Source: Rhodocyclaceae bacterium (lineage in GTDB: Bacteria; Pseudomonadota; Gammaproteobacteria; Burkholderiales; Rhodocyclaceae). From it: a stretch of 48,161 bases of DNA. Within the stretch, counting starts at the first letter, position 1. Every line of letters begins with the position of its first letter. Shown piece after piece: positions 1-8,100 of the stretch. The stretch lies in the NCBI GenBank assembly GCA_016791115.1, contig JAEUNL010000040.1:1-48161 (forward strand), written 5' to 3'. Below the pieces are notes generated by a model. The model saw only the letters and a list, made by a program, of their open reading frames with translations, did no database searches and had not been told where the DNA came from. The position numbers and the translations under genes were made by a program.

Positions 1-216
1 AATCGTCGTGCTCAGCGTGTTGCCGACATCGAGGTGCGTGCCGTAGCTGCCGCTCGCGGTGCCGTAGTGAACCTTGTAACCGGTCACTCCAGTCGAGGCC
101 GATGCGTTCCACGCCAGGCTGGCCTGGCCGGCGAAAGCGGGCATCGACAGCACGCCGAGGAGCAGCGACAGAACGACTGCCGCGAGAATTCTGATGGAGT
201 CCAACGTCCGGAACAT
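1..216 (-). CDS. Exported protein with fibronectin type III-like domain, N-terminal 72 codons only
   Basis: The frame is open from an ATG at 216 to the window edge, so only the N-terminus is present. Residues 1 to about 29 form a signal peptide (basic start, Leu/Val-rich core, end in MPAFAG), so the product is exported. The mature part begins with a beta-strand pattern (SLAWNAS, then GYKVHYGT and SYGTHLDVG) typical of the first strands of a fibronectin type III domain, as in secreted or surface adhesins and matrix proteins. A GGGGG stretch just upstream of the ATG can serve as ribosome binding site. A cyclic-di-GMP-I riboswitch ends about 107 nt upstream on the same strand, which suggests expression is tied to the biofilm/motility second messenger. 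The identity of the full protein cannot be judged from this fragment. Confidence 0.75.
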   Translation of the reverse strand, partial: MFRTLDSIRILAAVVLSLLLGVLSMPAFAGQASLAWNASASTGVTGYKVHYGTASGSYGTHLDVGNTLSTTI

Positions 217-292
217 GACGCCCCCGAAAGCAACACGATTTCAACTTGCCGCTGGGGGCGGCCGGGATGACGATGGCGCAAGATCATCCGTT

Positions 293-315
293 GCGCGCAT
301 AAAGTAGCTGCGCGC
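293..315 (-). other. Hairpin between riboswitch and start codon (possible expression platform)
   Basis: A perfect 7-bp stem (GCGCGCA/TGCGCGC) with a 9-nt loop lies immediately downstream of the riboswitch aptamer on the minus strand. No U-tract follows, so it is not a canonical terminator. It may take part in a structural switch that controls translation, but no anti-sequestor pairing has been worked out. Confidence 0.4.
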
Positions 316-323
316 CGGTGATT

Positions 324-430
324 CGCATCACTGGCAACCGGGCTGCCCTGCCGACCGAATTCGCGATCGGTTTAGGCCAACGGCTTTGCGTCTCACCCTT
401 TCGGGTGATTTGCCTTTTTCAGCGTGTGCG
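324..430 (-). promoter_or_regulatory. Cyclic-di-GMP-I (GEMM-I) riboswitch
   Basis: Read on the minus strand, this has the ordered hallmarks of the class I c-di-GMP aptamer: GGCAAA, a stem CACCC/GGGTG capped by a GAAA tetraloop (396-405), the conserved GACGCAAAGCC block (382-392), CCTAAACCG as tetraloop receptor (368-376), a second stem, and a closing GGTTGCC. The outer P1 strands (CGCA..CTG and CAG..TGCG) also pair. It lies in the 5' leader of the exported fibronectin-like gene starting at 216. This family binds cyclic di-GMP and controls motility, biofilm and exoprotein genes. Whether ligand turns this gene on or off cannot be told from sequence. Confidence 0.92.
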
Positions 431-1012
431 AGCTGCCTCTGACCTGGCCACTCGCGATTGCTCCGCTAAATGCTTTACGACGTATTTCACGCTCGGCTTG
501 AAATTCTTCTGCCCAACCCCGCGCGCCGTCGAAAAGGCACTTGACAAGCCAATCTCTTGTTAGCAACGACCATGCCAATAAGCACTTCGCCCTCGTGTGG
601 CACGCCTGGCAAGGGATTCCAGCCATTTGCCCCCCGCGCCACCAGCGAACGGCGTAGCCACCCAAGCCACCGCAGCAACCGGAACGGCGCGAGCCAGGCT
701 TCGTAGCAAACTGATTAAAAGAGGATTTTGCGAAACGAAAAGAAAGGTTGCGTACGCGATGGGGCTGAATTGCGAATGCGATCACCCGCAAAAAACGTCT
801 TGGGATCCCGACACTGTCGGGCAGTGAATGCCGAAAATCGGCATGAAAGCGTGACTTGCGCTGTCTACGAGAACCGACACTTCAAGCACACCAGCCGGGA
901 ACCCGCATGGATGAATGCACTACGAGCCATCGCCCCCAGGAACAAGCAAACGTGGGGCTTGCCAGCCATGCCGGGCCAAATCGCCCATTCCGCCTGCCTT
1001 CGCAAGCAGTGC
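431..1012. other. Intergenic region without a supported gene
   Basis: About 580 bp between the riboswitch and the WbuC-type gene. Short open frames exist on both strands but none shows a recognisable domain or a convincing start. The promoter of the riboswitch transcript should lie near its left end, but no clear -35/-10 pair was found. A pair of adjacent hairpins occurs at 807-844. Confidence 0.5.
807..844. repeat. Two adjacent perfect hairpins
   Basis: CCCGAC-ACT-GTCGGG (about 807-821) is followed by ATGCCGA-AAA-TCGGCAT (828-844). Neither is directly followed by a T-run on either strand. They could be part of an intergenic repeat or a processed RNA end downstream of the minus-strand dnaE-wbuC unit. 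Function unknown. Confidence 0.4.
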
Positions 1013-1486
1013 TCAGTCGAACAGACCGCGAAGCACTGCACAAAACGCGGCAGCGCCATCTTCGCCTTCGCGCGGAGCCCAGGGCGCGGTTTCGTCGGCA
1101 GACAGCGCCAGATAAGGCCCGGCCTTGGCCTCGAAGAACACCGTCCCCGATTCGAGGGCGACGATGCCATGCCAGGTGCCATGCGGAATATCCACGCCCA
1201 CCGTGTCGTTTGGCGAAAGCAGGCACTTACGTTCGACATTTCCCGCAGCGTCGAAGAAGACGCAGCCGAGCCGGCCGCGCAGGATGAGGATGCTCTCGTC
1301 CTTGGCCGGATCAAGGTGTCGGTGCGGCGCAACATACGAACCCGGCTCGATCGCGTTGAGCAGGCGGTGGCAGGGAGCCTCGTTGGCCGCATGGAAGTTG
1401 CGGTTGCGCCGGCCGCGCGGCGATTCGCGTGCAGCGTCGCTCGCCGCGTCGAGCATGGTCTGGTCGATGATCAGCGGTTCGCTCAC
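1013..1486 (-). CDS. WbuC-family cupin fold metalloprotein
   Basis: A 157-residue protein resembling the WbuC cupin family, small beta-barrel proteins often found near polysaccharide genes. The metal-type motif appears in VAPHRH, followed by an acidic residue and a glycine-rich turn (LRGRLG); the second half has the IPHGTWHG turn typical of the family. The start chosen is GTG at 1486, which overlaps the dnaE stop by 4 bp (GTGA) and so is probably translationally coupled. A longer frame starting at 1522 would lie inside dnaE and is less likely. It is the last gene of the dnaE unit. The substrate or biochemical role of this family is not established, so no reaction is assigned. Confidence 0.8.
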   Translation of the reverse strand: MSEPLIIDQTMLDAASDAARESPRGRRNRNFHAANEAPCHRLLNAIEPGSYVAPHRHLDPAKDESILILRGRLGCVFFDAAGNVERKCLLSPNDTVGVDIPHGTWHGIVALESGTVFFEAKAGPYLALSADETAPWAPREGEDGAAAFCAVLRGLFD

Positions 1487-4400
1487 GGGTAGGTCACCTC
1501 GACGTTTTCCGGCTTCAGCCAATCGCGCAAATCGTCGATCAGTCGATTATCGAGACGCACACGCCAGCTTTCGCCGAAGCGCATCTCGGCTTCGGCATCC
1601 CGGTTGCGATAGCGCAGGACCACGGGGGTCTGGCCGTCGCGATAGGGTGACATCAGGCTTTGCAGCTTCTTCGCCGCGGCGGCCCCGCCGCCGGCCTCCC
1701 TCACCTCGCCGTTCATGCGCAGCGTCAACTGCTTGGCGAAACGTGCGCGCGCCTCGGCGAGCGTCATCAGGCGTTCGGCCACGACGCGATAACCGCCGCT
1801 GAAATCGTCCTTCTGCACCTTGCCTTCGACGATCAGCGCATCGTCGACAACGATCTTTGCCCGCTCCGCGTCATAGACCTCGTTGAACACCGACACCTCC
1901 TGCGCGGCCGACCCGTCGTCGAGGGTGACGAAAGCCATCTTGCCGCGGCGGGTCATCTGGGTGCGGGTGCCGACGACCATGCCGGCGAGCAGCACCAGCT
2001 CCTTGCCCGGCTCGATGTCCGCCAGCCTGCGGCGCACGAAACGCGAGACTTCGCCGCGCACCTCGTTGAACGGATGGCCGGAGAGGAAGAAGCCGACTGC
2101 CTGCTTTTCCTCCAGCAGCCGCTGGCGCTCCGTCCAGTGCTTGGCCTTGACGTAACCGGGGCGCACCACCTCCGCCTGCCCGCCCATGTCGAACAGGCCG
2201 CCCTGATGCGCGTTCGCCGCGGCCTGCTCGGCGGCTTCCATCGCCACACCGACGCTTGCCAGCAGTTCGGCGCGATCGCATTGCGAATCGAGCGTGTCGA
2301 ACGCGCCCGCGCGCACCAGCGCCTCGATGGTGCGGCGATTGACCAGCCGCTTGTCGACGCGCGTACAGAAGTCGAACAGATCCTTGAACGGCCCGCCGCG
2401 CTGGCGCGCGTCGAGGATCACGTTCACCGCCTGCTCCCCGGTGCCCTTGATGGCGCCGAGACCGTAGCGCACCTCGCTGCGCGACACCGGCGCGAAGCGG
2501 TATTCCGACGCATTGACGTCCGGCGGCAGGATGGTCAGGCCGTTGGCGCGCGCATCGTCGTAGAAGATCTTGACGGTGTCGGTGTTGTCCATGTCGCTGG
2601 ACAGGGTCGCCGCCATGAAGGCCGCGCAGTGATGCGCCTTGAGCCACGCCGTCTGGTAGGTGACAACCGCATAGGCCGCGGTGTGCGACTTGTTGAAGCC
2701 GTATTCGGCGAACTTCGCCATCAGCTCGAACAGGTAATCGGCCAGTTCGCGCTCGTAGCCCTTCTTCACCGCGCCCTCGACGAAGATGTCCTTGTGCTTG
2801 GCCATCTCCTCGGGCTTCTTCTTGCCCATCGCCCGGCGCAGCATGTCGGCGCCGCCCAGCGTGTAGCCGCCGATGATCTGCGCGATCTGCATCACCTGTT
2901 CCTGGTACACGATGACCCCGTAGGTCGGCGTCAGACAGGCTTCCAGGTCCGGGTGGAAGTAGTCGATCTTCTGCTGGCCCTTCTTGCGCAGGATGAAGTC
3001 ATCCACCATGCCCGAGCCGAGCGGGCCCGGACGATACAGCGCGAGTACGGCGATGATGTCCTCGAAACGGTCCGGCGCCAGCTTGGCGAGCAGCTTCTTC
3101 ATGCCCGCGCTTTCCACCTGGAAGATCGCCGTGGTATTGGCGTCCTTCAGGATCTTGTACGCCGCCGGGTCGTCGAAGCTCAGCGACTCCAGCCGCGTGT
3201 CGAACGACGGATCAAGGCGCCTGATGTACTGCAGCGCCAGGTCGATGATGGTCAGGTTGCGCAGGCCGAGGAAGTCGAACTTCACCAGCCCGATCGCCTC
3301 GACGTCGTCCTTGTCGAACTGCGACACCGGCATCGCGTCGTCGCCGTCGGCCTGGTAGAGCGGGCAGAAATCGGTGAGCCTGCCCGGCGCGATCAGCACG
3401 CCGCCGGCATGCATGCCGACGTTGCGCGACAGGCCTTCCAGCGGCTCGGCCAGCGCGAGCAGTTCGCGCACCTCTTCCTCGTTGTTCTCGCGCTCGGCGA
3501 GCAGCGGCTCGGCCTCGCGCGCTTCGCGCAGGCCCACCGGCTTGTTCTGCACCACGGGGATCAGTTTCGAAAGCTGGTCGCAGAAGTTGTATGGCATGTC
3601 GAGCACGCGGCCGACGTCGCGGATCACCGCCTTCGAGGCCATCGTGCCGTAGGTGGCGATCTGGCTCACCGCATCGGCGCCGTAGGTGGCGCGCACGTAC
3701 TCGATCACCTGGTAGCGCTTGTCCTGGCAGAAGTCGACGTCGAAGTCGGGCATCGACACCCGTTCGGGATTGAGGAAGCGCTCGAACAGCAGCGCATAGC
3801 GCAGCGGATCGAGGTCGGTGATGCCGAGCGAATAGGCGACCAGCGAGCCCGCGCCCGAGCCGCGCCCCGGCCCCACCGGCACGCCATTGTGCTTGGCCCA
3901 GTTGATGAAGTCGGCCACGATCAGGAAGTAACCGGGGAAGCCCATCTGCACGATGGTGTGCGTCTCGAACGCGAGCCGCGCCTCGTAAGTTGCACGCTGC
4001 TCCTCGCGTACGGCGACGTCGGGATACAGCTCGGCAAGCCGGACTTCGAGCCCTTCCTTCGCGCGCACGACGAGGAAGTCGTCCAGCGTCATGCCATCCG
4101 GCGTCGGGAACTGCGGCAGATAGTTCTTGCCCAGCGTGACCGAGAGGTTGCAGCGCTTGGCGATCTCCACCGAGTTGGCCAGCGCCTCGGGAATGTCGGC
4201 GAACAAGGCGGCCATCTCGGCCTGCGTCTTGAAGTACTGCTGCTCGGTGAATTCGCGCGGGCGGCGCTTGTCGCTCAGGATGTAACCCTGCGCGATGCAG
4301 ATGCGCGCCTCGTGCGCACGATACTCGCCCGGCTCGATGAACTGCACCGGGTGCGTGGCCACCACCGGCAGGTCGAGGCGGCCGGCCAGCGCGCAAGCCT

Positions 4401-4965
4401 GTGCGATGTAGCGCTCGGTCTGCGCATGGCCGGCGCGTTGCAGCTCGAGGTAATAGGCATCCGGAAACAGCGCCGCCCAGCCGCGCGCGGCCTTCTCCGC
4501 CGCGTCGGCGTTGCCATTGAGCAGCGCCTGGCCGACATCGCCGGCCATCGCACCGGAGAGTGCGATCAGCCCATCGGTCGCGCCCGGCAGCGCCAGCCAC
4601 TCGCGCTTCAGTTCGGCACGGCCGCGAAACTTGTTGGTCAGGTACGCCTGCGTCAGCAGCTCGCACAGCCGGCCGTAGCCGGCACGGCTCTTCACCAGCA
4701 GCAGCAAGCGCGCCGGCTTGTCGCGGTCGGACGGATTCTCGATCCACACATCGCAGCCGACCACCGGCTTGACGCCCTTGCCGCGCGCCGCCTTGTAGAA
4801 CTTGACCATGCCGAACAGATTGGCGAGGTCGGTCAGCGCCAGCGCCGGCTGGCCATCCTTGGCGGCACGCGCCACCGCATCGTCGATGCGCGCGATGCCA
4901 TCGACGATCGAAAACTCGCTGTGCAGACGGAGATGGACGAAGGCGGGCGCGGCGGACGAAGTCAT
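1483..4965 (-). CDS. dnaE: DNA polymerase III subunit alpha
   Basis: Catalytic subunit of the replicative DNA polymerase. The 1160-residue length from the ATG at 4965 matches the Escherichia coli protein. In order: N-terminal PHP domain (FVHLRLHSEFS near residue 8), the palm with the catalytic PDFDVDF motif near residue 405 and a third acidic region in KFDFLGLRNLT near 562, fingers, and a C-terminal OB-fold (VLLAGMVVGTRTQ around 990-1030). The frame stays open upstream to 5646, but that extension has no family similarity and overlaps the divergent gene, so the 4965 start is preferred. It is transcribed away from the alpha-CTD/Sel1 gene and overlaps the downstream WbuC gene by 4 bp. A single replicative dnaE of this type is the norm in Betaproteobacteria. 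Confidence 0.98.
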   Translation of the reverse strand: MTSSAAPAFVHLRLHSEFSIVDGIARIDDAVARAAKDGQPALALTDLANLFGMVKFYKAARGKGVKPVVGCDVWIENPSDRDKPARLLLLVKSRAGYGRLCELLTQAYLTNKFRGRAELKREWLALPGATDGLIALSGAMAGDVGQALLNGNADAAEKAARGWAALFPDAYYLELQRAGHAQTERYIAQACALAGRLDLPVVATHPVQFIEPGEYRAHEARICIAQGYILSDKRRPREFTEQQYFKTQAEMAALFADIPEALANSVEIAKRCNLSVTLGKNYLPQFPTPDGMTLDDFLVVRAKEGLEVRLAELYPDVAVREEQRATYEARLAFETHTIVQMGFPGYFLIVADFINWAKHNGVPVGPGRGSGAGSLVAYSLGITDLDPLRYALLFERFLNPERVSMPDFDVDFCQDKRYQVIEYVRATYGADAVSQIATYGTMASKAVIRDVGRVLDMPYNFCDQLSKLIPVVQNKPVGLREAREAEPLLAERENNEEEVRELLALAEPLEGLSRNVGMHAGGVLIAPGRLTDFCPLYQADGDDAMPVSQFDKDDVEAIGLVKFDFLGLRNLTIIDLALQYIRRLDPSFDTRLESLSFDDPAAYKILKDANTTAIFQVESAGMKKLLAKLAPDRFEDIIAVLALYRPGPLGSGMVDDFILRKKGQQKIDYFHPDLEACLTPTYGVIVYQEQVMQIAQIIGGYTLGGADMLRRAMGKKKPEEMAKHKDIFVEGAVKKGYERELADYLFELMAKFAEYGFNKSHTAAYAVVTYQTAWLKAHHCAAFMAATLSSDMDNTDTVKIFYDDARANGLTILPPDVNASEYRFAPVSRSEVRYGLGAIKGTGEQAVNVILDARQRGGPFKDLFDFCTRVDKRLVNRRTIEALVRAGAFDTLDSQCDRAELLASVGVAMEAAEQAAANAHQGGLFDMGGQAEVVRPGYVKAKHWTERQRLLEEKQAVGFFLSGHPFNEVRGEVSRFVRRRLADIEPGKELVLLAGMVVGTRTQMTRRGKMAFVTLDDGSAAQEVSVFNEVYDAERAKIVVDDALIVEGKVQKDDFSGGYRVVAERLMTLAEARARFAKQLTLRMNGEVREAGGGAAAAKKLQSLMSPYRDGQTPVVLRYRNRDAEAEMRFGESWRVRLDNRLIDDLRDWLKPENVEVTYP

Positions 4966-5159
4966 GGGCGCGATTTTACCGGTTCGACCTCCGCAGACCA
5001 ACGCGCCACACCCCGCACCGATAGGCGGCCTGCAGGCAGGCGGGCCGGAGAGGCGCGTGGATGCTGGCTTTGCGGGCAGCCACCTTGCGCGACATTGTGG
5101 ATCCCCTATGCAGCGGCAGACGAAACAGCGGGATCTGAAACCGGGAAACACCACCCCGA

Positions 5160-5172
5160 CGTTACTGTAACG
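5160..5172. promoter_or_regulatory. Short perfect inverted repeat in the dnaE/alpha-CTD-Sel1 intergenic region
   Basis: CGTTAC-T-GTAACG is a 6-bp perfect inverted repeat located 83 bp upstream of the rightward gene. A TTGCAC hexamer follows at 5181-5186 and could be a -35 element, although the matching -10 is weak. It is a candidate operator; the binding protein is unknown. Confidence 0.35.
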
Positions 5173-5254
5173 CAGGGGGCTTGCACAACAAAAATTTGCA
5201 TCTGCACACTGCGCGCCGTGGCATCGATCCGATGCCGGAATCATGGAGGCGCCA

Positions 5255-5884
5255 ATGCAGCAAACCTTCTCAACGATCGACGATGCAGGACTCTCGACAC
5301 GCGTGCGCAACGCCCTGGTCGGCCTGCAAGTCACTGACATCAAACAGCTTGCCTCCTTGACGGAGCACGACCTCCTGCGCTCGCCCAACATCGGGCGCAA
5401 AAGCCTCGACGAAATCTGCGATCTGCTCGGCCGGCATGGCCTGGTCCTCGGCATGGTCTTCCCGCCGGCGCCGGAACCGGACGCCGAAACGCCACGCCCC
5501 CCGCGCGCGCCGTTCGACCTGCGCGCGTGCCTTGCGCGGCGGCTTGCCCAATTGGAGCAATGGGCTGCCGAAGGCTGCCCGAGCGCGGCCAACGTCGTCG
5601 GCGCCTGCAGCCTTGGCGCCCACGGCAACACCACCGAACCCGGCAAGGCGCGTCGCTTTCTGGTGCAAGCCGCACGCGGCGGTTCCGGCCTCGGCGCCTA
5701 CAACCTCGGCCTGCTGCACCTCGACGGAATCGGCGTCCCGGCCAGCCGCCGCGTTGCCGAGCGCTGGTTCCGCCGCGCCCGAAGGCTGGGCTGCGGCGTC
5801 GCGGCCGGCGCCCTCGCCTCGCTCTCGCCGGCAGGCAACGCGGGCTCCCATCACCAACTCGACAAGCGAGGGCAACAGCAATGA
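5255..5884 (+). CDS. RNA polymerase alpha-CTD-like domain fused to Sel1-type repeats
   Basis: A 209-residue protein. Residues 13-62 align without gaps to the C-terminal domain of RNA polymerase alpha. The residues that in E. coli alpha contact UP-element DNA are present at matching spacing: R16 (R265), N19 (N268), G47 (G296), K49 (K298), S50 (S299) and E53 (E302), with SPNIGRKSL mirroring the alpha TPNLGRKSL. After a Pro-rich linker (about 68-82), residues 83-195 hold Sel1-type helical repeats, clearest at GAYNLGLLHLDGIG. No alpha N-terminal assembly domain exists. The second ATG (5255) is chosen because GGAGG lies 7 nt upstream; an in-frame ATG at 5243 is the alternative. The stop overlaps the SIMPL gene (ATGA). 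A DNA- or activator-binding adaptor is inferred. Confidence 0.85.
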   Translation: MQQTFSTIDDAGLSTRVRNALVGLQVTDIKQLASLTEHDLLRSPNIGRKSLDEICDLLGRHGLVLGMVFPPAPEPDAETPRPPRAPFDLRACLARRLAQLEQWAAEGCPSAANVVGACSLGAHGNTTEPGKARRFLVQAARGGSGLGAYNLGLLHLDGIGVPASRRVAERWFRRARRLGCGVAAGALASLSPAGNAGSHHQLDKRGQQQ

Positions 5885-6546
5885 GCACAATCAGGGTCAC
5901 GGGCAGTGCAACCGCCACCGCCACACCGGACGCCGTCGACATCCGGTTTGAGGTCAAGACGCGCAACAAGGACTACGCGACCACGATCGGCCAGCTCGAT
6001 TCGCGTGTGGCCGCACTCAAGGATGCGCTCGTTCGGGCCGATGTGCCGCGAGACGACATCCACACGATCCACTTCGACATCGCCACCGAAATGGACTACA
6101 TCGAAAGCCGGCGCATCTTCGTCGGCTACGAAGGGACACACCGGCTCGAAGTCCGCATCGACTTTGACCGCAAGCTGTTAAATGCGATCGTTGCCGCTGC
6201 AGCCGAAAGCGGCGCGGAACCCGGTGCGCAACTGGCGTTCGTCGTTCGCGATGAATCGGCCCTGCGCGATGAAGCGTTACGCAATGCTGTCGCCTCTGCA
6301 ACTCGAACCGCGAACCTGCTTGCGATCGCAGCCGGCACGTCACTCGGGCCTCTATGCGAAATCGTCTATGGCGACATACAACGCCACGAAACCCGCTTAA
6401 ACATGTTCCTGGATCGGGTGCCGCAGGTAGACTTCTCCCGTTCAATAGCCGTTGCCGATGTGATCGCACCATCGGAAGTCAAGGTTTCGGAGAGCGTTGA
6501 GATCAGTTGGACGTCAAAGATTTCAGATTCATGCAGGAATCAATAG
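5881..6546 (+). CDS. SIMPL-domain (DUF541) protein without signal peptide
   Basis: The 221-residue protein begins with IRVTGSATATATPDAVDI, the usual opening of SIMPL/DUF541 proteins, and ends with a beta-strand (KVSESVEISW) also typical of the family. Known members are mostly periplasmic or outer-membrane-associated (for example E. coli YggE, linked to oxidative stress) and carry an export signal. This one starts directly with the domain and should stay in the cytoplasm unless the start is wrong. The ATG overlaps the stop of the alpha-CTD/Sel1 gene by 4 bp, so the two are very likely co-translated and may act together. Molecular function of the domain is not established. Confidence 0.85.
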   Translation: MSTIRVTGSATATATPDAVDIRFEVKTRNKDYATTIGQLDSRVAALKDALVRADVPRDDIHTIHFDIATEMDYIESRRIFVGYEGTHRLEVRIDFDRKLLNAIVAAAAESGAEPGAQLAFVVRDESALRDEALRNAVASATRTANLLAIAAGTSLGPLCEIVYGDIQRHETRLNMFLDRVPQVDFSRSIAVADVIAPSEVKVSESVEISWTSKISDSCRNQ

Positions 6547-6615
6547 ATTCGTATGCGTTTTCTCGAGCAAACATGTTGGCCAAAGTAAACCGCAGGAATG
6601 ATAGGGGAATGAATC

Positions 6616-6987
6616 ATGGAGGAACTTGCGCAACAGATCGCTCAAAAGGTAATTTCGGACACGCAGTATTTCTCCGCAACTATCGGCTTGATCGGAGGCA
6701 TAGTTGGGTCGGTCCTGACGCTCAGCGGAAATGTCTTTTTGCATTGGCTTAAAGAAAAGCCATCCCGTGATTCCGACAAACAGCGGAAAAGGCTCCTCAA
6801 GAAGATGCTGTCTGATCGGCGCTTCGAGGACCGATGGCGCAATCTGACCACACTGTCGCGGGTCATCGGCGCGGACGATTTCACAACCAAGCGACTCCTG
6901 ATTGAAGTTGATGCACGGGGCTCAGAGATCGACAATTGCCTCTGGGGGCTTATCGAACATCATCCGTTTGATGAAATAGCCAAATAG
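6616..6987 (+). CDS. Hypothetical single-pass membrane protein
   Basis: 123 residues, not assigned to a family. A hydrophobic segment at about 18-45 (ATIGLIGGIVGSVLTLSG) is followed by a basic stretch (KQRKRLLKKML) and a soluble C-terminal region that looks helical (LTTLSRVIGADDFTTKRLLI). AGGGGA lies upstream of the ATG. The coding sequence is visibly more AT-rich than flanking genes, as is the next gene, which suggests recent acquisition. The small soluble domain behind one membrane anchor could be a sensor or effector arrangement, but nothing specific supports this. Confidence 0.65.
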   Translation: MEELAQQIAQKVISDTQYFSATIGLIGGIVGSVLTLSGNVFLHWLKEKPSRDSDKQRKRLLKKMLSDRRFEDRWRNLTTLSRVIGADDFTTKRLLIEVDARGSEIDNCLWGLIEHHPFDEIAK

Positions 6988-7031
6988 GAACGACCCAGAT
7001 GCGAACAGATCTATCACACACGAAAAGATTG

Positions 7032-7060
7032 TTGGACTTGACCTCCCATGATGGTATTCA
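7032..7060 (+). promoter_or_regulatory. Candidate sigma-70 promoter
   Basis: TTGGAC at 7032-7037 and TATTCA at 7055-7060 are separated by 17 bp, a good match to the sigma-70 pattern, 30 bp upstream of the GTG start at 7091. The region is AT-rich compared with its surroundings. Confidence 0.4.
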
Positions 7061-7090
7061 TATTGATACCCAACTTATCATGGTAATAAC

Positions 7091-7528
7091 GTGAGCACTG
7101 AGGCATTCAATAACGACCCAACGCGGGGCTACTCATCGTTTGAGGAATTTCGGCGGTCAATGAATGGAATGTCACATCACCAAGCGGAAGCTCTGTGGGC
7201 GTACTACCGACCACAACGGCAGAACGCAAGACCAACGGAACCGAAGTTGCCGGAATCATTGAATCTCCAGATTCTGCGCGCTGTAAGAACGCCAACGAAT
7301 GCCGTGCCGCTCATCACGGCTTTCTGCCTACTTGCAGCGTTGCTATTCCCCCCTTTCTATGCGCCCCTCCCCGAGGGACTCTCCAACAACCTTGGCTTTA
7401 GCTTCTTCTTGAATCCTCCGCGTCACGGATTCCTTTTTGGACGCGTGGACGTACCTTTGCTGATCACAGAACTTGTCGTGATTCTTTTATGCGGTAGTGC
7501 TTGTTGGTTTGTCGCAAAAAAGCTGTAG
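7091..7528 (+). CDS. Hypothetical protein with two predicted membrane segments
   Basis: 145 residues from a GTG start, not recognised. Residues 1-65 are hydrophilic, with FEEFRRSMNGMSHHQAEALW suggesting a short helical domain. Hydrophobic segments lie at about 70-90 (AVPLITAFCLLAALLF) and 122-141 (VPLLITELVVILLCGSACW), the second ending in KKL. No strong ribosome binding site precedes the GTG. In-frame ATG codons follow at residues 24 and 27. Base composition is AT-richer than in the neighbours. It lies 16 bp upstream of yaeQ, so the two may be cotranscribed, although yaeQ is normally independent. Confidence 0.6.
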   Translation: MSTEAFNNDPTRGYSSFEEFRRSMNGMSHHQAEALWAYYRPQRQNARPTEPKLPESLNLQILRAVRTPTNAVPLITAFCLLAALLFPPFYAPLPEGLSNNLGFSFFLNPPRHGFLFGRVDVPLLITELVVILLCGSACWFVAKKL

Positions 7529-7544
7529 GCATTTGAGAAGCAGC

Positions 7545-8096
7545 ATGGCCCTCAAGGCAACCATCTTCAAGGCCGACCTGCAGATCAGCGACATGGACCG
7601 CGGCTACTACGCGAGCCATGCGCTGACGATCGCGCGCCATCCGTCCGAGACCGACGAACGGATGATGGTGCGGGTGCTCGCGTTCGCACTGAATGCGGAG
7701 GAGCGGCTGGAGTTCGGCAAGGGATTGTCGAGCGACGACGAGCCGGCACTGTGGTTGAAGGACCTGACCGGCGCGATCGAGTGCTGGATCGAGGTCGGCC
7801 TGCCGGACGAGCGCATCCTGCGCCGCGCCTGCGGGCGCGCGTCGCGCGTGATCGTCTATCTGTACGGCGGGCGCACCGCCGACATGTGGTGGGAGGCCAA
7901 CCGCGACAAGCTGGCGCGGCTCGACAACCTCGCGGTGTTCAAGCTGCCCGCGGAAACCACCCGGGCGCTCGGCGCGCTGGCAGCGCGCACGATGCAGTTG
8001 CAGGCCACCATCGACGGCGGCAGCGTGTGGCTGCTGGCCGGTGACACGACACTGCAGGTCGACCCCGAGCCTCTCAAGCGCCCCCCGGACGACTGA
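7545..8096 (+). CDS. yaeQ: YaeQ family protein
   Basis: 183 residues. The opening ALKATIFKADLQISDMDR and the conserved stretch ERMMVRVLAFALNAE are characteristic of YaeQ, a compact protein with a PD-(D/E)XK-like fold. E. coli yaeQ was first described as a suppressor of RfaH loss, but its biochemical role is unclear. Acidic and lysine residues of the nuclease-like core (GLSSDDEPALWLKD, IECWIEVG) are visible. The ATG at 7545 is the natural start; the frame upstream overlaps the previous gene. It converges on ovoA with only 4 bp between the stops. Confidence 0.92.
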   Translation: MALKATIFKADLQISDMDRGYYASHALTIARHPSETDERMMVRVLAFALNAEERLEFGKGLSSDDEPALWLKDLTGAIECWIEVGLPDERILRRACGRASRVIVYLYGGRTADMWWEANRDKLARLDNLAVFKLPAETTRALGALAARTMQLQATIDGGSVWLLAGDTTLQVDPEPLKRPPDD

Positions 8097-8100
8097 CGCG

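Noticed and set aside
550..720. A second, tandem c-di-GMP aptamer upstream of the first
   Set aside because: A GGCAAA-like stretch occurs on the minus strand, but the GACGCAAAGCC and CCTAAACC blocks are missing.
807..844. Adjacent hairpins as intrinsic terminator of the dnaE-wbuC unit
   Set aside because: They lie about 170 bp beyond the stop and lack a T-run directly after the stem on either strand.
1660..5337. A 1225-codon open frame opposite dnaE, and similar long frames opposite the 900-residue membrane protein and maeB
   Set aside because: These are antisense shadows of high-GC codon usage; translations are Arg/His/Gln-rich, without domains, while the opposite strand holds clear families.
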